DNA of 64,000 bases from Desmodesmus armatus (taxonomy: Eukaryota; Chlorophyta; Chlorophyceae; Sphaeropleales; Scenedesmaceae): positions 434,001 to 498,000 of the forward strand of contig VIIQ02000008.1 of NCBI GenBank assembly GCA_007449985.2, read 5' to 3'. The position numbers were made by a program, and so were the translations under genes. The notes beneath the pieces were generated by a model. The model did not search any database. It was not told the DNA's origin and saw only the letters and a list, made by a program, of their open reading frames with translations. Positions 44,984 through 57,700 of the stretch are shown here, piece by piece; the stretch's first letter is position 1, and each line of letters starts with the position of its first letter.

Positions 44984-45585
44984 TCACAAGTCCCATATGT
45001 ACCCGTCGTCGTAGGAGGTGTTGCCACTGTTGGAGGAACTCGCGCTGTCAGACCCTTGCACTGCCGCCATGGGCGCAAAAAAGCCACTGCCACCCAACAT
45101 GCCAAGGGCAGAGGGATTTCTGCCTGCCCGCACACTGATGTTGAAGCTGTTGCCGGACACTGGCACTGCAGCCATGGGTGCAAACAAGCCACTGCCACCC
45201 AACATGCCAAGGGCAGAAGGGTTGTCTGCCAGGACACTGAACTTGAAACTGTTGCCAGACACTGGCACTGCAGCCATAGGCGCAAATAGGCGCCCACTGT
45301 CCACCATGCCAAAAGCAGAAGGGCCCATGCCTGCCATGGTGTTGGGGTCGACGCTGTTGCCGGACACTGGTACTGCAGCCATGGGCACAGAGAAGCTGCG
45401 GTCATTGACCTTGCCAAATGCAGTATGAACCATGCCTGCCAAGCCACCAGGGTTGCTGCTGCTGCTGCTGGAGGCTATTGCAGCAGCACCATGGCCAGCA
45501 AAGGCTGCAAAGGTTCTGCTGGCTGCAGCCTCTACATGGTGTGCTCGCCCAGCGTCAGGGATACCCAATTCACATCCCTGCATTG
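44984..45585 (-). CDS. Repeat protein with C-terminal YIWDL, paralogue 3 (5' end unresolved)
   Basis: Not recognised. The final exon starts after an acceptor near 45585 (CCAATGCAG) and runs to the stop at 44984, about 200 residues. It opens GIPDAGRAHHVEAAASRTF, which may correspond to the HAVP..EK region of the two paralogues downstream. A poly-Ser stretch follows, then four tandem repeats of about 26-30 residues with the core ALGMLGGSGLFAPMAAVPVS, and the protein ends NTSYDDGYIWDL. The YIWDL tail is shared with paralogue 2. The 5' exon or exons should lie in 45.7-46.0 kb; a hydrophobic Ala/Cys-rich frame is present there but no join was proven. Confidence 0.6.
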
Positions 45586-45963
45586 GTGATACAATGGCAG
45601 ACGTATGCAAAACAGAAAAAAGAGTAAGTGACAGTTTGCTGTGTAACATACATGAGCCCAGCACGGTTACTGCTGCCGCTGGAGGGCTGCTGAGTCAGCA
45701 CTTGTTGTTGTCACTGCAACAGCCATCAAGGGGTTACTATGCTTCTGTGACCTGCAATATACACAAAGCACACCATAGACTGCACCACACACACACAAAC
45801 ACCCAGCCATGGACGTCCACACAGACCTGCAGATGCTGGGTGCTGGCAGCCTGGCATGGCCTTGGAGTGGGCTGCATGGTGTGCTGGACACACCTGCGGC
45901 AGCGGCGATCACAGGCAGGCAAACAGGTTGGCTTGTTTGGCACACAGCTACAAGATACGCCAC

Positions 45964-47387
45964 AACATATCTCTAGCTGCCACGCTGCTGGCCCTTGACT
46001 AACTGCACAGCTGCGTCAACGGTCCAGAAGTGGACCCTGCGGCAGTCATCCACCCCATACACCAGCCTGGACATGCACAACACACTGGAGTGTCAAATGT
46101 CGAGTCAGATGGGCTCAACAGAGTGCCCCCGATACTGGCCTCGTGCAGCCACAGCCACCACCAGCTGTAGAGGGGTTGCAGACTGTTTGCTCACTCTGCT
46201 TGCTTGTCAGCCATGGTGGTGTTTGGACTTGGACCCACCGCAGTGTGTGCTTGATGCAAAAGGTGGCCGCTCTAAGACTATAGGCTATATACGACACGGT
46301 GATGATGGTAGTCCGTTTGCAACACTCTCAGACCGTTCTTGGATGGGATCAGGATGGGTTCGGAACAGCCTCGACAGGGCAGCCGCAGCCACGCAGCTCA
46401 ATTTTTATCAAAAGCAAAGAACCTTACGAGCACGGAGCAACGGCCAGCACACGGCGAGCTCCTTTAAGCGTGCTTTAGAGTGGGTGTCAAAGGCCACTAA
46501 GTAACAAATCTGACAATAACACATGGTGTCTGCATCAATGCCTTGGGACACACACAACATACTTTGTTGATATCATTCGCCCTTTCAACGTGACCTACAC
46601 CAAACGAACAGCAAACGTTTAGCCACAGCGCGCATCCGAGCGGGCGTGAGCACAGGGCACTCTCAAGGCTTCCTTGATAGGTTGCTAGTATCCATCACAG
46701 AAGACTCAACATCGTTTGCGACAGCAGCATGCTGAAGGTGCGACTGGGCAAAAAGGGACTGCCTGCCATGGGCGAGCAAATGTGGGCGCCTTGCACTTTT
46801 ATAGTCCACCCTATCAAAACATGCTATTCGTGTGGGCGGGCTGCAATCTTGCTCGCTGGCTGGCAGTCTGCTTTCTCAGAGAACCCAAGACTCCCGTACT
46901 TGCCGCGGGCAGCGAATGGCCTGATTGTTCAAGGACGTGCAGGAACGTCTCTTCTTTTGCAGCGCCTTGCGCGTGCGGCTCGTTTCTGTGGTGTTGTGCT
47001 TGTGATGGGTGTGCCATCAACCACTGCCTGCCTGGCTGCCAATTTGACTGCACCCTGACTGCAGGTCTGGGTGGAGGAGACATAGTACTTCCATCCAGGC
47101 ACCAAGGTCATGACCCAACAGGTGAGACAGGAAAGAAGAGTGCCTGCAGGACATGGTTGCGCAGCAGCTGAACAGTTGCAAGCATTGCAGCACCCCATGC
47201 TGGCCATGCGAGATACGGCAAGGGCTGGCTGCAGTGCGTTCCATTAAATGCCACAGGCCCAGCAACTGCCCCAGCCTCAGCAAGGCAAACCTGGCTTCTG
47301 TAGTACCTGGCACTTGGCGGTGCAGCGGTGGTGGTGCAGTGGCGGTGCAGTGGTGGTGCATGCCTGTGTTGCAGATGCTGAGGCTGC
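45964..47387. other. No firm gene; may hold 5' exons of neighbours
   Basis: Apart from the repeat at 46592-46704 I see no supported feature. A plus-strand frame at 45995-46504 (169 codons) shows no domain. A plus-strand frame from 46729 could contribute a 5' exon of the RRM gene, but no join was proven. A short GGTGGTGCAGT tandem run lies near 47320-47360. Confidence 0.4.
46592..46704. repeat. Inverted copy of the 38-kb dispersed repeat
   Basis: The reverse complement (from 46704 down) reads CTTCTGTGATGGATACTAGC, then CTATCAAGGAAGCC, GCTCACGCCCGCTCGGATGC and GTGGCTAAACGTTTGCTGTT. It matches the right half of the 210-bp repeat and its continuation to about 38407. This places the family boundary beyond the 210-bp unit. 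Confidence 0.75.
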
Positions 47388-50300
47388 ATGATTGCCCTTC
47401 TCCTGCTCTGCTGCATGCAGGGTCGCATCCGGCGGTCGTCTTTGGAGGTGCACCCTGGCGCAGTCCCCAGCTCTTGCTTCCCAGACACAATAGCAGGCCC
47501 CTTCACTGCCGGCTTTGATCAGGATGCCCTCAGCCTCCTGCTCTCAAACTCGGCAGCAGCTGTGCAGAACAGCTATGGACATGACCACGCAGCAGCAGTG
47601 CTGCACAGCAAGGCGCAGGTGCCATTCCTAAGCAGTGCAGGCCAACCAGTGTCAGCTCCTGCAGACGGGTGCTTCGATGCTGGCCTCATGGAATGCGAGG
47701 AGCCAGGGCCCCTGCCCTGCCTCCCCCGCACGAGGGCCCTGGGCAGTGGTGGCCCCTACGGGAGCAGTTCCGCAGCCCTCATGATGCACCAGCAGCAGCA
47801 ACAGCCGAATGGCTACGGTCAGGGTGCAGCCCCCAACAGCAACGGCAGGCAGGGTCGCCCCAGACGCCACAGCGTCACCATCGGCATGCTCAACGAGCAC
47901 CAGCAGCAACAGCAAGCAGCCGCGTATGCAGCAGCCCTTGCAGCCGCACAGCAAGGCGCCATGCGAGGCGGAGGAGGAGGTGGGTTGCCAAACCCAGCAT
48001 GCGGCGGTGCTGGCGGGCTAGGCATGTTGGGGCCGTTGCCGCACCAAACCCAGCAGCAGCCAGCAGGGCTGGCGTCCCCAGCCAAGCAGCAGCTGCAAGC
48101 CCTCAGCAACGTGCAAGCCATGGCAGCTGCAGCACAGCTGGGCATGGGCGCCAGCTCCCTGCTGGCCAGCCTGGGCCTCCAGCAACCCGAGGCACTGCAG
48201 CAGCAGCTAGCAGCCAGCACTGCCATGTCCATGGGGTCAGGGGACATGCAAGACCTAGGGGCGCAGTTCAACATGAATGCGCCCCGCATGCCCAACACAG
48301 GCGGCTGCCGCCGCCACAGCTGGGCTCCCACGGGCGCCAACGGCTCAGCCGCGTATGCGCAGGCGCTGCTGCTCCAGCAGCAGCAACGGCAGCTGGCGGC
48401 GGCTGCAGCCGCCATGGGTGACCCTAGGGCCATCCTGGGCATGAATGGGTTGAGCGGCTTGAATGGCATGAACGGGGTGAATGGCTTGAATGGGGTGAAT
48501 GGCATGAACGGGGTGAATGGCATGAACGGGGTGAACGGCATGAACGGGGTCAACGGCATGAATGGGGTCAACGGCATGAACGGCGTCAACGGCCTGGGTT
48601 TGGCGGCCAACAAGCAGAAGGGTGTGGGTGGTGTGGGGCCAAGGCCGCCCCCGCCAGGTCCATACACCAACGGGGCACCCTACCTCAACGGCCACGCACC
48701 TAACGGCAGCGGGCCGCCGTCTGGTGGCTTGGCAGGCTTGTCTGTGGCCGCGGCTGCTGCCGCCATGGCGCAGCTCTCAAGCTTCCAGAACGTGGGGGCG
48801 CTTGCAGGGCTGGAGGGCGGGGACCACCTGACGCGGCTGATACAGCTGCAGCAGCAAGCGGGGCTGGCAGCAGGGCAGCCTGTGTTGGATCCCTACCAGC
48901 TGAATGTGGAGGGTCTGCTTGATCCAGCAGGGCTGGGGCAGAGCCCTGCCCATGCGCTGCTGCCAAGCCTTGCTGGCGCAAGCGGGCTGGGCCCGATGGC
49001 TGCTGGGCTGCTGCCAAGCGCTGCTGCGGCTGTGACGCAGCTGACGCAGCTTGGGTTTGACGCCGACGGGCTCAGCCCTGCGGCTGCTGCTGCGGCTGCC
49101 AGCATGTATGCCCCCCTGAAGGTCAACGGTGTCACGCTGGACTCACAGCTCCTGGTGGCGCCCTTTGCCGACAACTGGGACATGATGTGCGGGCAGGGTC
49201 AGGCAGGGGTCACATCACAGCAGGTGGCAGCAGTGGCTGCGGCAGGGCTGGGTGCTGCAGGGACCATGGGCTATGGCGTCATGTCTCCCCGTGCTGGCAA
49301 CCTGGGCATGCAGGGGCCGGCTGCTGCGGTGCTGGGGAAGCATCCCAAGGCCCTCCCCACACGCAGCGGCAGCTGCGGCAGCAACTCCAGCAACGGCAGC
49401 AGCGGCAACGGCCACTCAGCGCCCCTGGGGTCTGTCCCTCTCGGCCAGCACGTCAGCAACGGGCGCAGCGCGAACGGCACCGCAGCGGCAGGGGGCAGCG
49501 GCTCGACTGCCGCGCTGGCTGCTGCGTCTGTGGCGGCGGCCGTTCCCCCCATTGCCAATGTGTGCTCCGAGGCCCCTTGGGACCTGAAGAAGGCAGCAGA
49601 AGAGGATGCCAAGGTGCTGGCAGCACAGCACGGCAGCATGCAGAGGCTGGTGGAAGCACTGGAGCAGTCCGACACCCTGGCCAAGGTGCAGGCAGAGCAG
49701 GCGGCTGCCAACCCTGACCCTACCAGTGATGCTGCTGGGGCGCAGGGCGCTGCAGACCGCGCGCAGCCCGTGCTGTTTGGCTACCAGCTGCCGGACACCG
49801 GTGCTGATGCCTGGGAAGGGTCCAGCAGCAGTGCGGCCCTGGAGAGCACGCCTGGCAGCGGCTGCATCTCCCAGGAGCCCAGCAACAAGCTGTTTGTCGG
49901 CAACATTGGGTGGTGGGTGACGGAGGACGACCTGCTGCACTGGTTCAGCAGGTTTGGCACAGTCATGCACGTCAAGGTGAGGACAGACTGTGGGTGCGCC
50001 GGCTCGCATTCTCTTGTAGGGTGGTGGCATGCTTGGCATTTTGCATGCAGGATGGTGGCATCGGAGCAGGCGACACGATGCTGGGCGACATGAACTGCTG
50101 CACGTCTCAAGGAGCAGGCATGTCTGCATCTGCCAGCTGCACTGCACGGTCACTGGCTATGTGTGGACTTGCTCCCCTGCGCTATCCGCTTCTTCGCACA
50201 CACAGACTGCGCACCTTCAAACCACTTGGCGCTTCGTCTCGCTGCTGCTGCTTGCCCACGTCGCCGCAGATCATGTACAACTCGCGCAAGATGCACAAGC

Positions 50301-50545
50301 CAAAGGATAAGTGGCGCAGCCGCGAGTACGGCTTCATTGACTATGCCACACCAGAGGAGGCTGCCAAGGCCATTGTGTGGATGGATGGTGTGGAGCTGCC
50401 TGACTTGATGAAGGACACCTGCGGCATCATCGTGCAGTACGCCAAGCCAACAGGCAGCAACGGGCACAACGGCGAGGGCAGCAGTCACGGCCCAAGCGCC
50501 AACGGCATCACAAACGGCAGCATCAATGGCTTGTCGTTGGCTTGA
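47388..50545 (+). CDS. RRM RNA-binding protein with long low-complexity N-terminus
   Basis: Two exons are clear: a long one to 49976 and 50270-50545, joined in phase 0. The first may begin at the ATG at 47388 or, more likely, at an acceptor at about 47420 with an unidentified 5' exon. The N-terminal 800 residues are Gln/Ala/Gly/Asn-rich with poly-Gln and poly-Ala. They carry two basic phosphosite-like motifs (RRHSVTIG, RRHSWAP) and, at 48442-48595, about nine MNGVNG-type repeats. The C-terminus is one RNA-recognition motif: RNP2 is LFVGNI, RNP1 is SREYGFIDYA, and the intron sits between HVK and IMYNSRK. The RRM is followed by an Asn/Gly-rich tail. Likely a cytosolic or nuclear RNA-binding protein prone to phase separation. 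RNA target unknown. Confidence 0.82.
48442..48595 (+). repeat. 18-bp coding minisatellite (MNGVNG repeats)
   Basis: An 18-bp unit of the form GGCATGAACGGGGTGAAT is repeated about eight to nine times in frame with third-position variants. It encodes alternating Asn-Gly pairs within the low-complexity region of the RRM protein. Confidence 0.9.
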
Positions 50546-53500
50546 GCGCTGTGCTGTACATGTGGACGGGCACTGCGATTGGGCACTGCTGCTAGCCTTC
50601 AGCAGTGTTGACTGTCACATGACGCATTTTGTGGTAGTGTGTCGGCACATCAATAGGGCCTTGGGATCCTGTTGTGGGCATTGCGGCTGCGCTGTGACTA
50701 CTCAGCAGCCAGAGCTGTCAGATTTGTCAGCATTGGTGTGTCTCACTCCTGGGTAGCACTGCTGCTGCCAGCAGGTTGAGTCCTGCTTCAGTAACTTTGC
50801 TGGTGGAATAACATTTGTGCGTGGTGTTGTGTTTAGCACGTTGGGGCAGCACCGGTGCTCCTTTGGCATGCAGGGCATGGCGCTTGTGTGTAGTGTGTAC
50901 ACAACTGTACCCTCTGACTCAGCAGATGGGTGTGTCCATGCAGCAGCGCATATTGCTGCAGTTGTGGGCTGGCGTGCCGTTGCTGTGTGGGCAGAGCTGG
51001 TGTTGATTGCAGAAGAGCCCGGCTCTCACATCTGACAGAAGAGCTAGAAGCATTGCTGCTGCTACTCCATATGCTTGTTTGGTGGAGGGGGGTGCGGCGC
51101 CCTCTCGTGAAAGTATGTGCGTCCTGTCCAAACATGCTTTGTTGTGCAGTAAGTGATAGATCGATTCATGGCCATTGCTTTGAACACCTGGCCCGATGCT
51201 GCGCGCGCCATCTGGAGGGTGGACTTGTGTTTTATGGTTTGTGGGGCCTGGCAGTTGAAGGGCCAGCAAGCCCTCTGCTTGTCGGGGGCATCTCCATATG
51301 CTCCTGATGGTGGCCCATACACACCTTGCACGACTCTGAGGCCCACCCTGGCTGCAGAGACTCGTCGGGTCCCACCTTTTACTGGGCTTGCACAGTGTCT
51401 GGATACGTGCGCTTGGGCAGCACTACTGTGTCTTGCCTAGGTGCTGCTGTGCCCAGCCAGTGTTGCACTGTACCCTGCTGGGCTCTACAGCAATGCAGCT
51501 GGGAGCGAAGCAGTCCAGCTGCACTGCAGGGAGAGGAACAGTAGCAGGTGTATTCTGTGTATGGTGAGCAATTGAAGCTGTGGTTTTGTATCTGCAGCTA
51601 CGTCTGTAGCTCAAGCTACCATTGGCAGCTTGGGCAATGTTGATGTTTTACTGCTGTGCCGATTGCTGCTGCTTTGCTGGCAGAATGTGGCAGCAGGTAC
51701 GTTCCAGCCTGCTTTTGGCTTTGCATGTTGTGGAGGGGATGTACGTGTTATGTGACAGAGTACAGGTTGATTGTGCCATGTTGCAAAGGCGCTGCTATAG
51801 GCGCTGTGTGCTAGGCGTGGTAGTTTGGTGCACGCAATGTGCGTGTGGCATGGGCTGTATCCGGGCTCCCACTCACCGTCTGCCTTGCGCGGTAGCATGC
51901 GGGCACAGTCATCAGTCTTACTTTGGTCAGAATGGTGCAAGCTGCGGGGACATGCACTGCGAATGTATCAGTGCAATGTCTTCGTGTGGCCCTTGCTTGT
52001 GCGTGCATGCTGCCGCTGCGACGGCTGGTCGACGACTGGGTGCCCACCTCTGTTGCCTTCTGTGTGGTGCGCCAGAGTGACTCACTGCGCATGCTTCTGG
52101 TTTACATCACGCATACTTGGTGCAGCTTTTGGAGCGCACTGCATGACCGTGCGCCCTCTCTGGAGTGGTCCCTGGAGCCTTGCACTGCGGTGCTTTCTGT
52201 GTGTCTTGTGTGTCATTGGCTGGGTCACGCACAGGACGAGGTTTGCTCTTAGGCAAGCCTATGCGCATTTGTTGTGAGAGCGAGTACCCTCTTGGACATA
52301 GGCAGTTTCACAGTGCTGTTGCAGCTCAACCTCATCAGTCACACAAATTTCCCTTTGGTTCACGCTCCCGCCCATCCTCTCAGGGCCGTGTATGTGGTGA
52401 TTGTGGCCTGCCGAGCGGGCTGGTGCACATGCGACTGCACACTGTACTCATTTCTGGCTATGGTTGGCAACCTGGTCAAAGGGCACGCTTCGGGGCGCCT
52501 GCAGCAGGGGCGCTGTTGCAGCAGAACCCGTGATTATGCAACACACGTTTTTGTCGGGTTGGAGGGGAGAGAGGCAGGGTCAACTCCAAAAGGCGTTTCA
52601 CCGGTGTGTGTGGCCAGCAGGTTGAGTGCCTCTGCCGGCGTGGTGCGTTGCTATTTTTGTTTGAGGTTGGGATTGGTGCAAGAGTGTTGCAAGAGAGCCT
52701 GAGAGGAACGCAATGCCGGCTGTGATGGTGTCCATCAAGTTTGGTGTGGCTGTTAGTGTGTGTGCTGCAGCCTGTGAGCTGAGATTAGGGGTTTAGGGAA
52801 TGTCGTTGGGCCCCTGTGGGTTGGGCCCTGAGAGGTTTTGGATTGAGGGAGCGACGACGTGCACTGTGTGTTGCTAGGCACACACCCAGCTGCGCCGTAT
52901 GGCTGGTTGGAATGATGGATGCTGGTTGGCTTTGTGCCAGGCTGAAGGCGGGGTGGGGGCTGCAGGGCCTGTGGCAACACCCCAACACCCCCGACCCTTG
53001 TCCGAGACATTGCGCACGGCCAGCTCTACATCCAACTGACGGGGTATTGATTTTGAGAATTGGGGGACCCCACCACACCATACGTGGTGCCTTGCGGTAA
53101 TAGTTTTGCCCTCGCGTAGCAGGTGTGCAGTGTTGCGGCCGGAGCGCGCATTGCCTCGGTCCCTCATAGCGGCATTGAGTGTGGCTGTAGTCTTTCTTAC
53201 ACGGGTTTTTCGCTGTGGCTGGCCATGCGCGGGAGCGGTAGTATGTGTGGAATTGCTCAGCCAGAAGTCGCCCTGAATGTTTTGTGAACCTGTCTGTGAC
53301 GCGCCTTGCCAGTCTGTAGGCAACACAGGGTTTGTTGCCATGTTCGATGGTGTTGCAGCTCTGCAAGCAGGGCTTCCCTCATGCACAATCATATTTGCAG
53401 GAGGTGACAACCCCGAACCCTGCAGTTCACAGCGTGCTGAGTGTGAGTTGAGCACATATTGGTCGGCCCGATAGCTGTTTGGGGAAGGGGCGTTAGCGGC

Positions 53501-54722
53501 AGGCAGATCAGCTCTAGAAGTAGTTGGTTTGCCGTCTCTGTAGGGCTGTCTTGAAACAAGCCTTGACCCCCTCCCCCCTGGTCAGAGCAGGTGGCTGGCT
53601 AGGCTGTATGGGTCGAGCTGTACAAGCTAGGTGCGCAGGGCGATGCAAGCTTGCTGTTTTGCTTGGCTCGCTGCTGCAAGTACTTGCTTGTGGCACACCC
53701 CTTGTGGCAGCTGCGCCCCGCAAGGTACGCACACCGCTGCTTTATGTTGCTATGTGTTGTGCTTTTGGCTGCCGAGCCTTGCTCTTGTGTGCAAGTCGTG
53801 CAAAGCTGCTGCTCTGCAAGGAGGACGTTTTGGCACTGTTTCTGTACTGTGCCGGTGCTGCCCTCATCACGCACCGGCATCGCTTGCCAGGACCCGTGTT
53901 GTGGTGTTTGCTTGATCAAACCTTGTGTTGTGGTGGTTGGTGTTGTGTTCAAAAAAGTGGGCGTCAGATCTGTGTGAGCCCCATCACTTGTATCTGCTCA
54001 ACGCTTGTATACATCTATCCCCGGTAACTGAGTCAATGATTGGAGGGTGGAAGTACAGCACGGTTTGCAGGTGCGGCACCAAAGGGGTATGGGCTCTGCA
54101 CAGCAGCAGGCATCCCTGTGGGTGACTTCCATGAGAATATGGTTCTTAGCACGTCCTTCAGCTGTCGCACCCCTGTGGCACTGAATCACAAGCGTCTGCA
54201 CCAACTTGCAGCACAAGCCGCACCAAATTCACAATCTGTTATATATGTCTCAGAGTCAAAGTTCAGTTCATCGCAGGCGTGTAGCACCAGCTAGATGAGG
54301 GCAAACAGCAGAGCTTCTTCAGCCACATTGCCAAGAGCGTAGATAAGGCCAGGGTATCTGTGTTGCATTGCTGCCACACAAAAATGCTGTGTGGTCTGTG
54401 CTGTTTCCTGTCACTGTACTGTACTTCATACGGCTGCATCTCGAGCCCAAGCTTGCCTAAGACGGCCTTAAACCACCTGGTCAGCTGGCAATAATACGCA
54501 TTCATGTAGGCATGCAGGGATTCCGATAAAATCCGGCTTTCAAGATCAGGTCAAACTGAATCTGGAAAGTCAAAGTTAGTCATCAGCTGTCACACGCGAT
54601 GAGATGGTGAAATGCGCATCTTGCTTGCTGTGATTGAGTTTTTTTGTGTATGTTCAAAACGTTTCACCGTTACTGTCAGGCCTCTCGATTTACTGTCAAG
54701 TGACACAGCTGCACTCACGACG
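50546..54722. other. Gene-poor region
   Basis: About 4.2 kb without a convincing exon chain. Two overlapping minus-strand frames of 193 codons (52785-53366 and 52874-53455) are long for chance, but neither shows a domain, and being open in two frames points to composition. Plus-strand T/G richness continues from the RRM gene, so a long 3' UTR or non-coding transcript is possible. Confidence 0.45.
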
Positions 54723-57700
54723 ATGGGGATTACAGGCCAGCTTGCTGCAGATGAAGCCCTGGAGCTGCCTCCTCTAGCTGCCTCACATGTGAGCTTAGGC
54801 TGCAGTGGGGCAGACTCACACTGTCGTCCTGCATGAGCACCCTGCAAGTTTCTCCTGAACCCTTTCGCAACTGCTGCTGCTTGCAGGTGCAGGCCGTGCT
54901 GCAGACTGCCATTGACAAGCTGGCTCTTGTTTCTGTGTTGGTGGTGGACCCCAGCATGCAGGCCCAACAGCTGACCAAAAGCGTCGGAGAGGAGATCAGC
55001 CGCATGATTGCGCAGCAGAAACGTCTGGAGCACAGGTTCCAGGAACTCATAGCGGCACAGCCAGCCCTGCGGGCCATGGTCAACAAGGCAAGCCTGCAGA
55101 AGAACCAGGCAGAGCTGCAAGAGGTCTCTACAGCGCTTAGGGATGCTACAAAGCAGCTGTGCAGAAACTTGCGAGACAACCCCAAGTGAGCAGCCTGATG
55201 AGACAAGGACCATACTTCATGCACATGACTACATGTTCATCTGTCTTCATCCCCAAGCCCTTTGCTGTGCTACCAGATCCGTCACAGCGCCGTCAGCATG
55301 CAGTGGCTGGCAAACACAAAACGCCACGTCCTGGCATCAGCACACATGATCGCACCACTCCAGCGCCTGAGTCGTCACCCTGTAGCACTCCTGACCAAAT
55401 CCTTGCATGCCTCTTGCATGCTTGTCACCTGTTGGCAGTATCTCAGAGAACATGGCCAAGGTTGCAGCTCAACGGGAGTCGCTGCAGGTGCTGTTTAGCC
55501 ACACCATGGACTCCCTGTCAGCACAAGGCACCGTGCAGCCCATCATAGAGGCCGTGCTAGCGGCAGAGCAAGCAGAGGTACGCCACCTCTGAGATGTGCT
55601 GACGCACCTCATGTGTGCAGGGGCTGGCTGCCTCCGCTCTGCCCGGCCACGCATGCTCTTGCATGTGCTGCACATAGCTGAGATCATGCAGTGGGCTTTA
55701 AAACAGCTTCCTGCAGGATGAGCTTCATGTGCAGCTGTGCTGGCAGCCAAGGGAGGGACGCTGCCGATGCATGACGTAACTGTCTTGCTGTCTGGGCGGA
55801 AGAAGGGCGTGTACAAGCCTTTCCCTGCCCAAAGCTTGCCACTCAACTTGGGTGTGCATGTGATGCTCAGTGTGGCAGTCCAGTCACGCAGCTGGTGCTT
55901 TTGTGTACTGATGTTGCAGGCACACATGCGTGAGCTAGTAGAGGCAGAAAAGACTGCAACGGCGCTGGTGAAGGCCCTCAAGAGCGACCTGGCCACAGAG
56001 AAGGCTGACCATGACCAGCAAGTAGGTACAAATCATGATGACCTGATCAGGTAGCAGGGACCGTTGATCCCTTTGGTTGTCAACAAAGTACAGCCTTGTC
56101 GACCACCTGCATGCCCACATGCACATGCATGCCATGCAGTGCATGCATGTTAGCCCTATACTACATCTGACACCAGTGGCGGTGTGACATGCATGCATGG
56201 GTGCTGGTTGAGCAGCAGCATCACCCGGCGCCTTGACCTGCGCAGGACAGTTGCAGTGATGGGTGCACTGGACTCTGGTTGCTGTCAACGTCAGCACAAC
56301 CATGTTCAGCAGCCAGCAAACAAGTGCAATGTCGCCCCATCAAACACATGGAGGCTGCATGTGCATTCCAGTGCCACCTCACATGCCTTGCCGTTGCTGC
56401 TGGAACGCTTTGACAATGGCTGCTATAGGTGAAGGAGAAGCGGCGAGCACTGGCAGCGTTGAAAGCCCAGCTGCAGCAGGAGAAACTGCAGCTTGCAGTT
56501 GAAGCAAGGTAGGCTTGTCGCAGAGAGCACAGCCAGTTATGCATGCCATGATGGAGTTGCACTCCAGCACTGTGTCTGGCTCACTCGCAGGCAATTGGTG
56601 CATACACAATGATGTGCACATGCCAGATCAGCAGCTCTGCAGCACTGCTTCGATTGAGACCGGGTGCGCCGGGTGGCGTTTTTGTCTGCAGCTACCATGC
56701 CAAGGAGCTAGCCGCTGCCAACCAGACCAGCAAGCGCTTGCAAGAGGTGCAGCTGCAGCACATGCAGCAGGAGCTGCAGCTGCTGGAGCAGCAGCTCGAC
56801 ATCGAAGATGCTGTGCGCTCCACCACTGTCAGCTTCCTCAACAGCAAGGCCAGCAGCTTGCAGGAGGCAACTGTGGCATGGCACGCGCGGCGGGAGGATG
56901 ATGCGCAAAGTAAAGAGCGGGAGATCGAGGTAAGCATCACACAGCTGTCACAGGCTGTCTGCTGACAGCAGCAGCGTTTGAGCCGGACACAGAAGGAAGG
57001 AAGCTGCTGCCAGCTGAGAGGTCTTACCTTGCCAGATCGTAGTCGGCCACCGTTCAAGTATGTAATACCTACGGTGTGTACTGCCACAGCAGCAACCTGT
57101 CCCTCTGCTGTTTGTCCGCCTGCAGGCCCTGCGCGCTGCTCACAACAGGTCATTGGAAATGCTTGCAGAGGCAGAGGCGCGGCTGCAGGAGGAACAGGCA
57201 GCAAAAGCCGGGCGGGTTGCAAAAGCGCAGCAGGAAGCTGAGGAGAAGGCAGCAGCTGCAGCCCTGGCAGCCAAGCAGCTTGCCGCTGCCATCCAGATAC
57301 AGGCAGCATGGAGAGGGTTCAAGGTAGGTGCAGAAGGAGGGCTGCACCCGTTTGGATAGCCTGCGCTGCGATGTCAATGGTTCTTGCTTCATGCATGCAT
57401 GAGGCAGTGCGGCCAGTCGCTTGCCCTTCGTAGGTGCAGACTCCGTCTGCAAGTAGTTGGTGCCTGTATGTCATACGATTGTCCATGCAAGGCTGTATGT
57501 TGAGCACTGCCGCTGGCCGTAATTCCAAGGCAGATGCAGGGTTGTGCTTTGATTGGCAGTGCCCTGTATGACATGGTGCTGACTCACAAGCAGTGCAGTG
57601 GCCATGGGCAGTGGCTGGCTTGACTCAGTTGGAGGGCCCTGTGAAGATGTACAGCTTCATACAAGGATGTGAGTACTGCATTGTGCTGTCCCCCATTTGC

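Noticed and set aside
45018..45428. 136-codon plus-strand frame with LPDTGTAAMG repeats
   Set aside because: It is the antisense of the tandem repeats in paralogue 3, which has the shared YIWDL terminus on the minus strand.
52785..53455. Two overlapping 193-codon minus-strand frames
   Set aside because: Open in two frames at once, no domain, no splice support; composition explains them.
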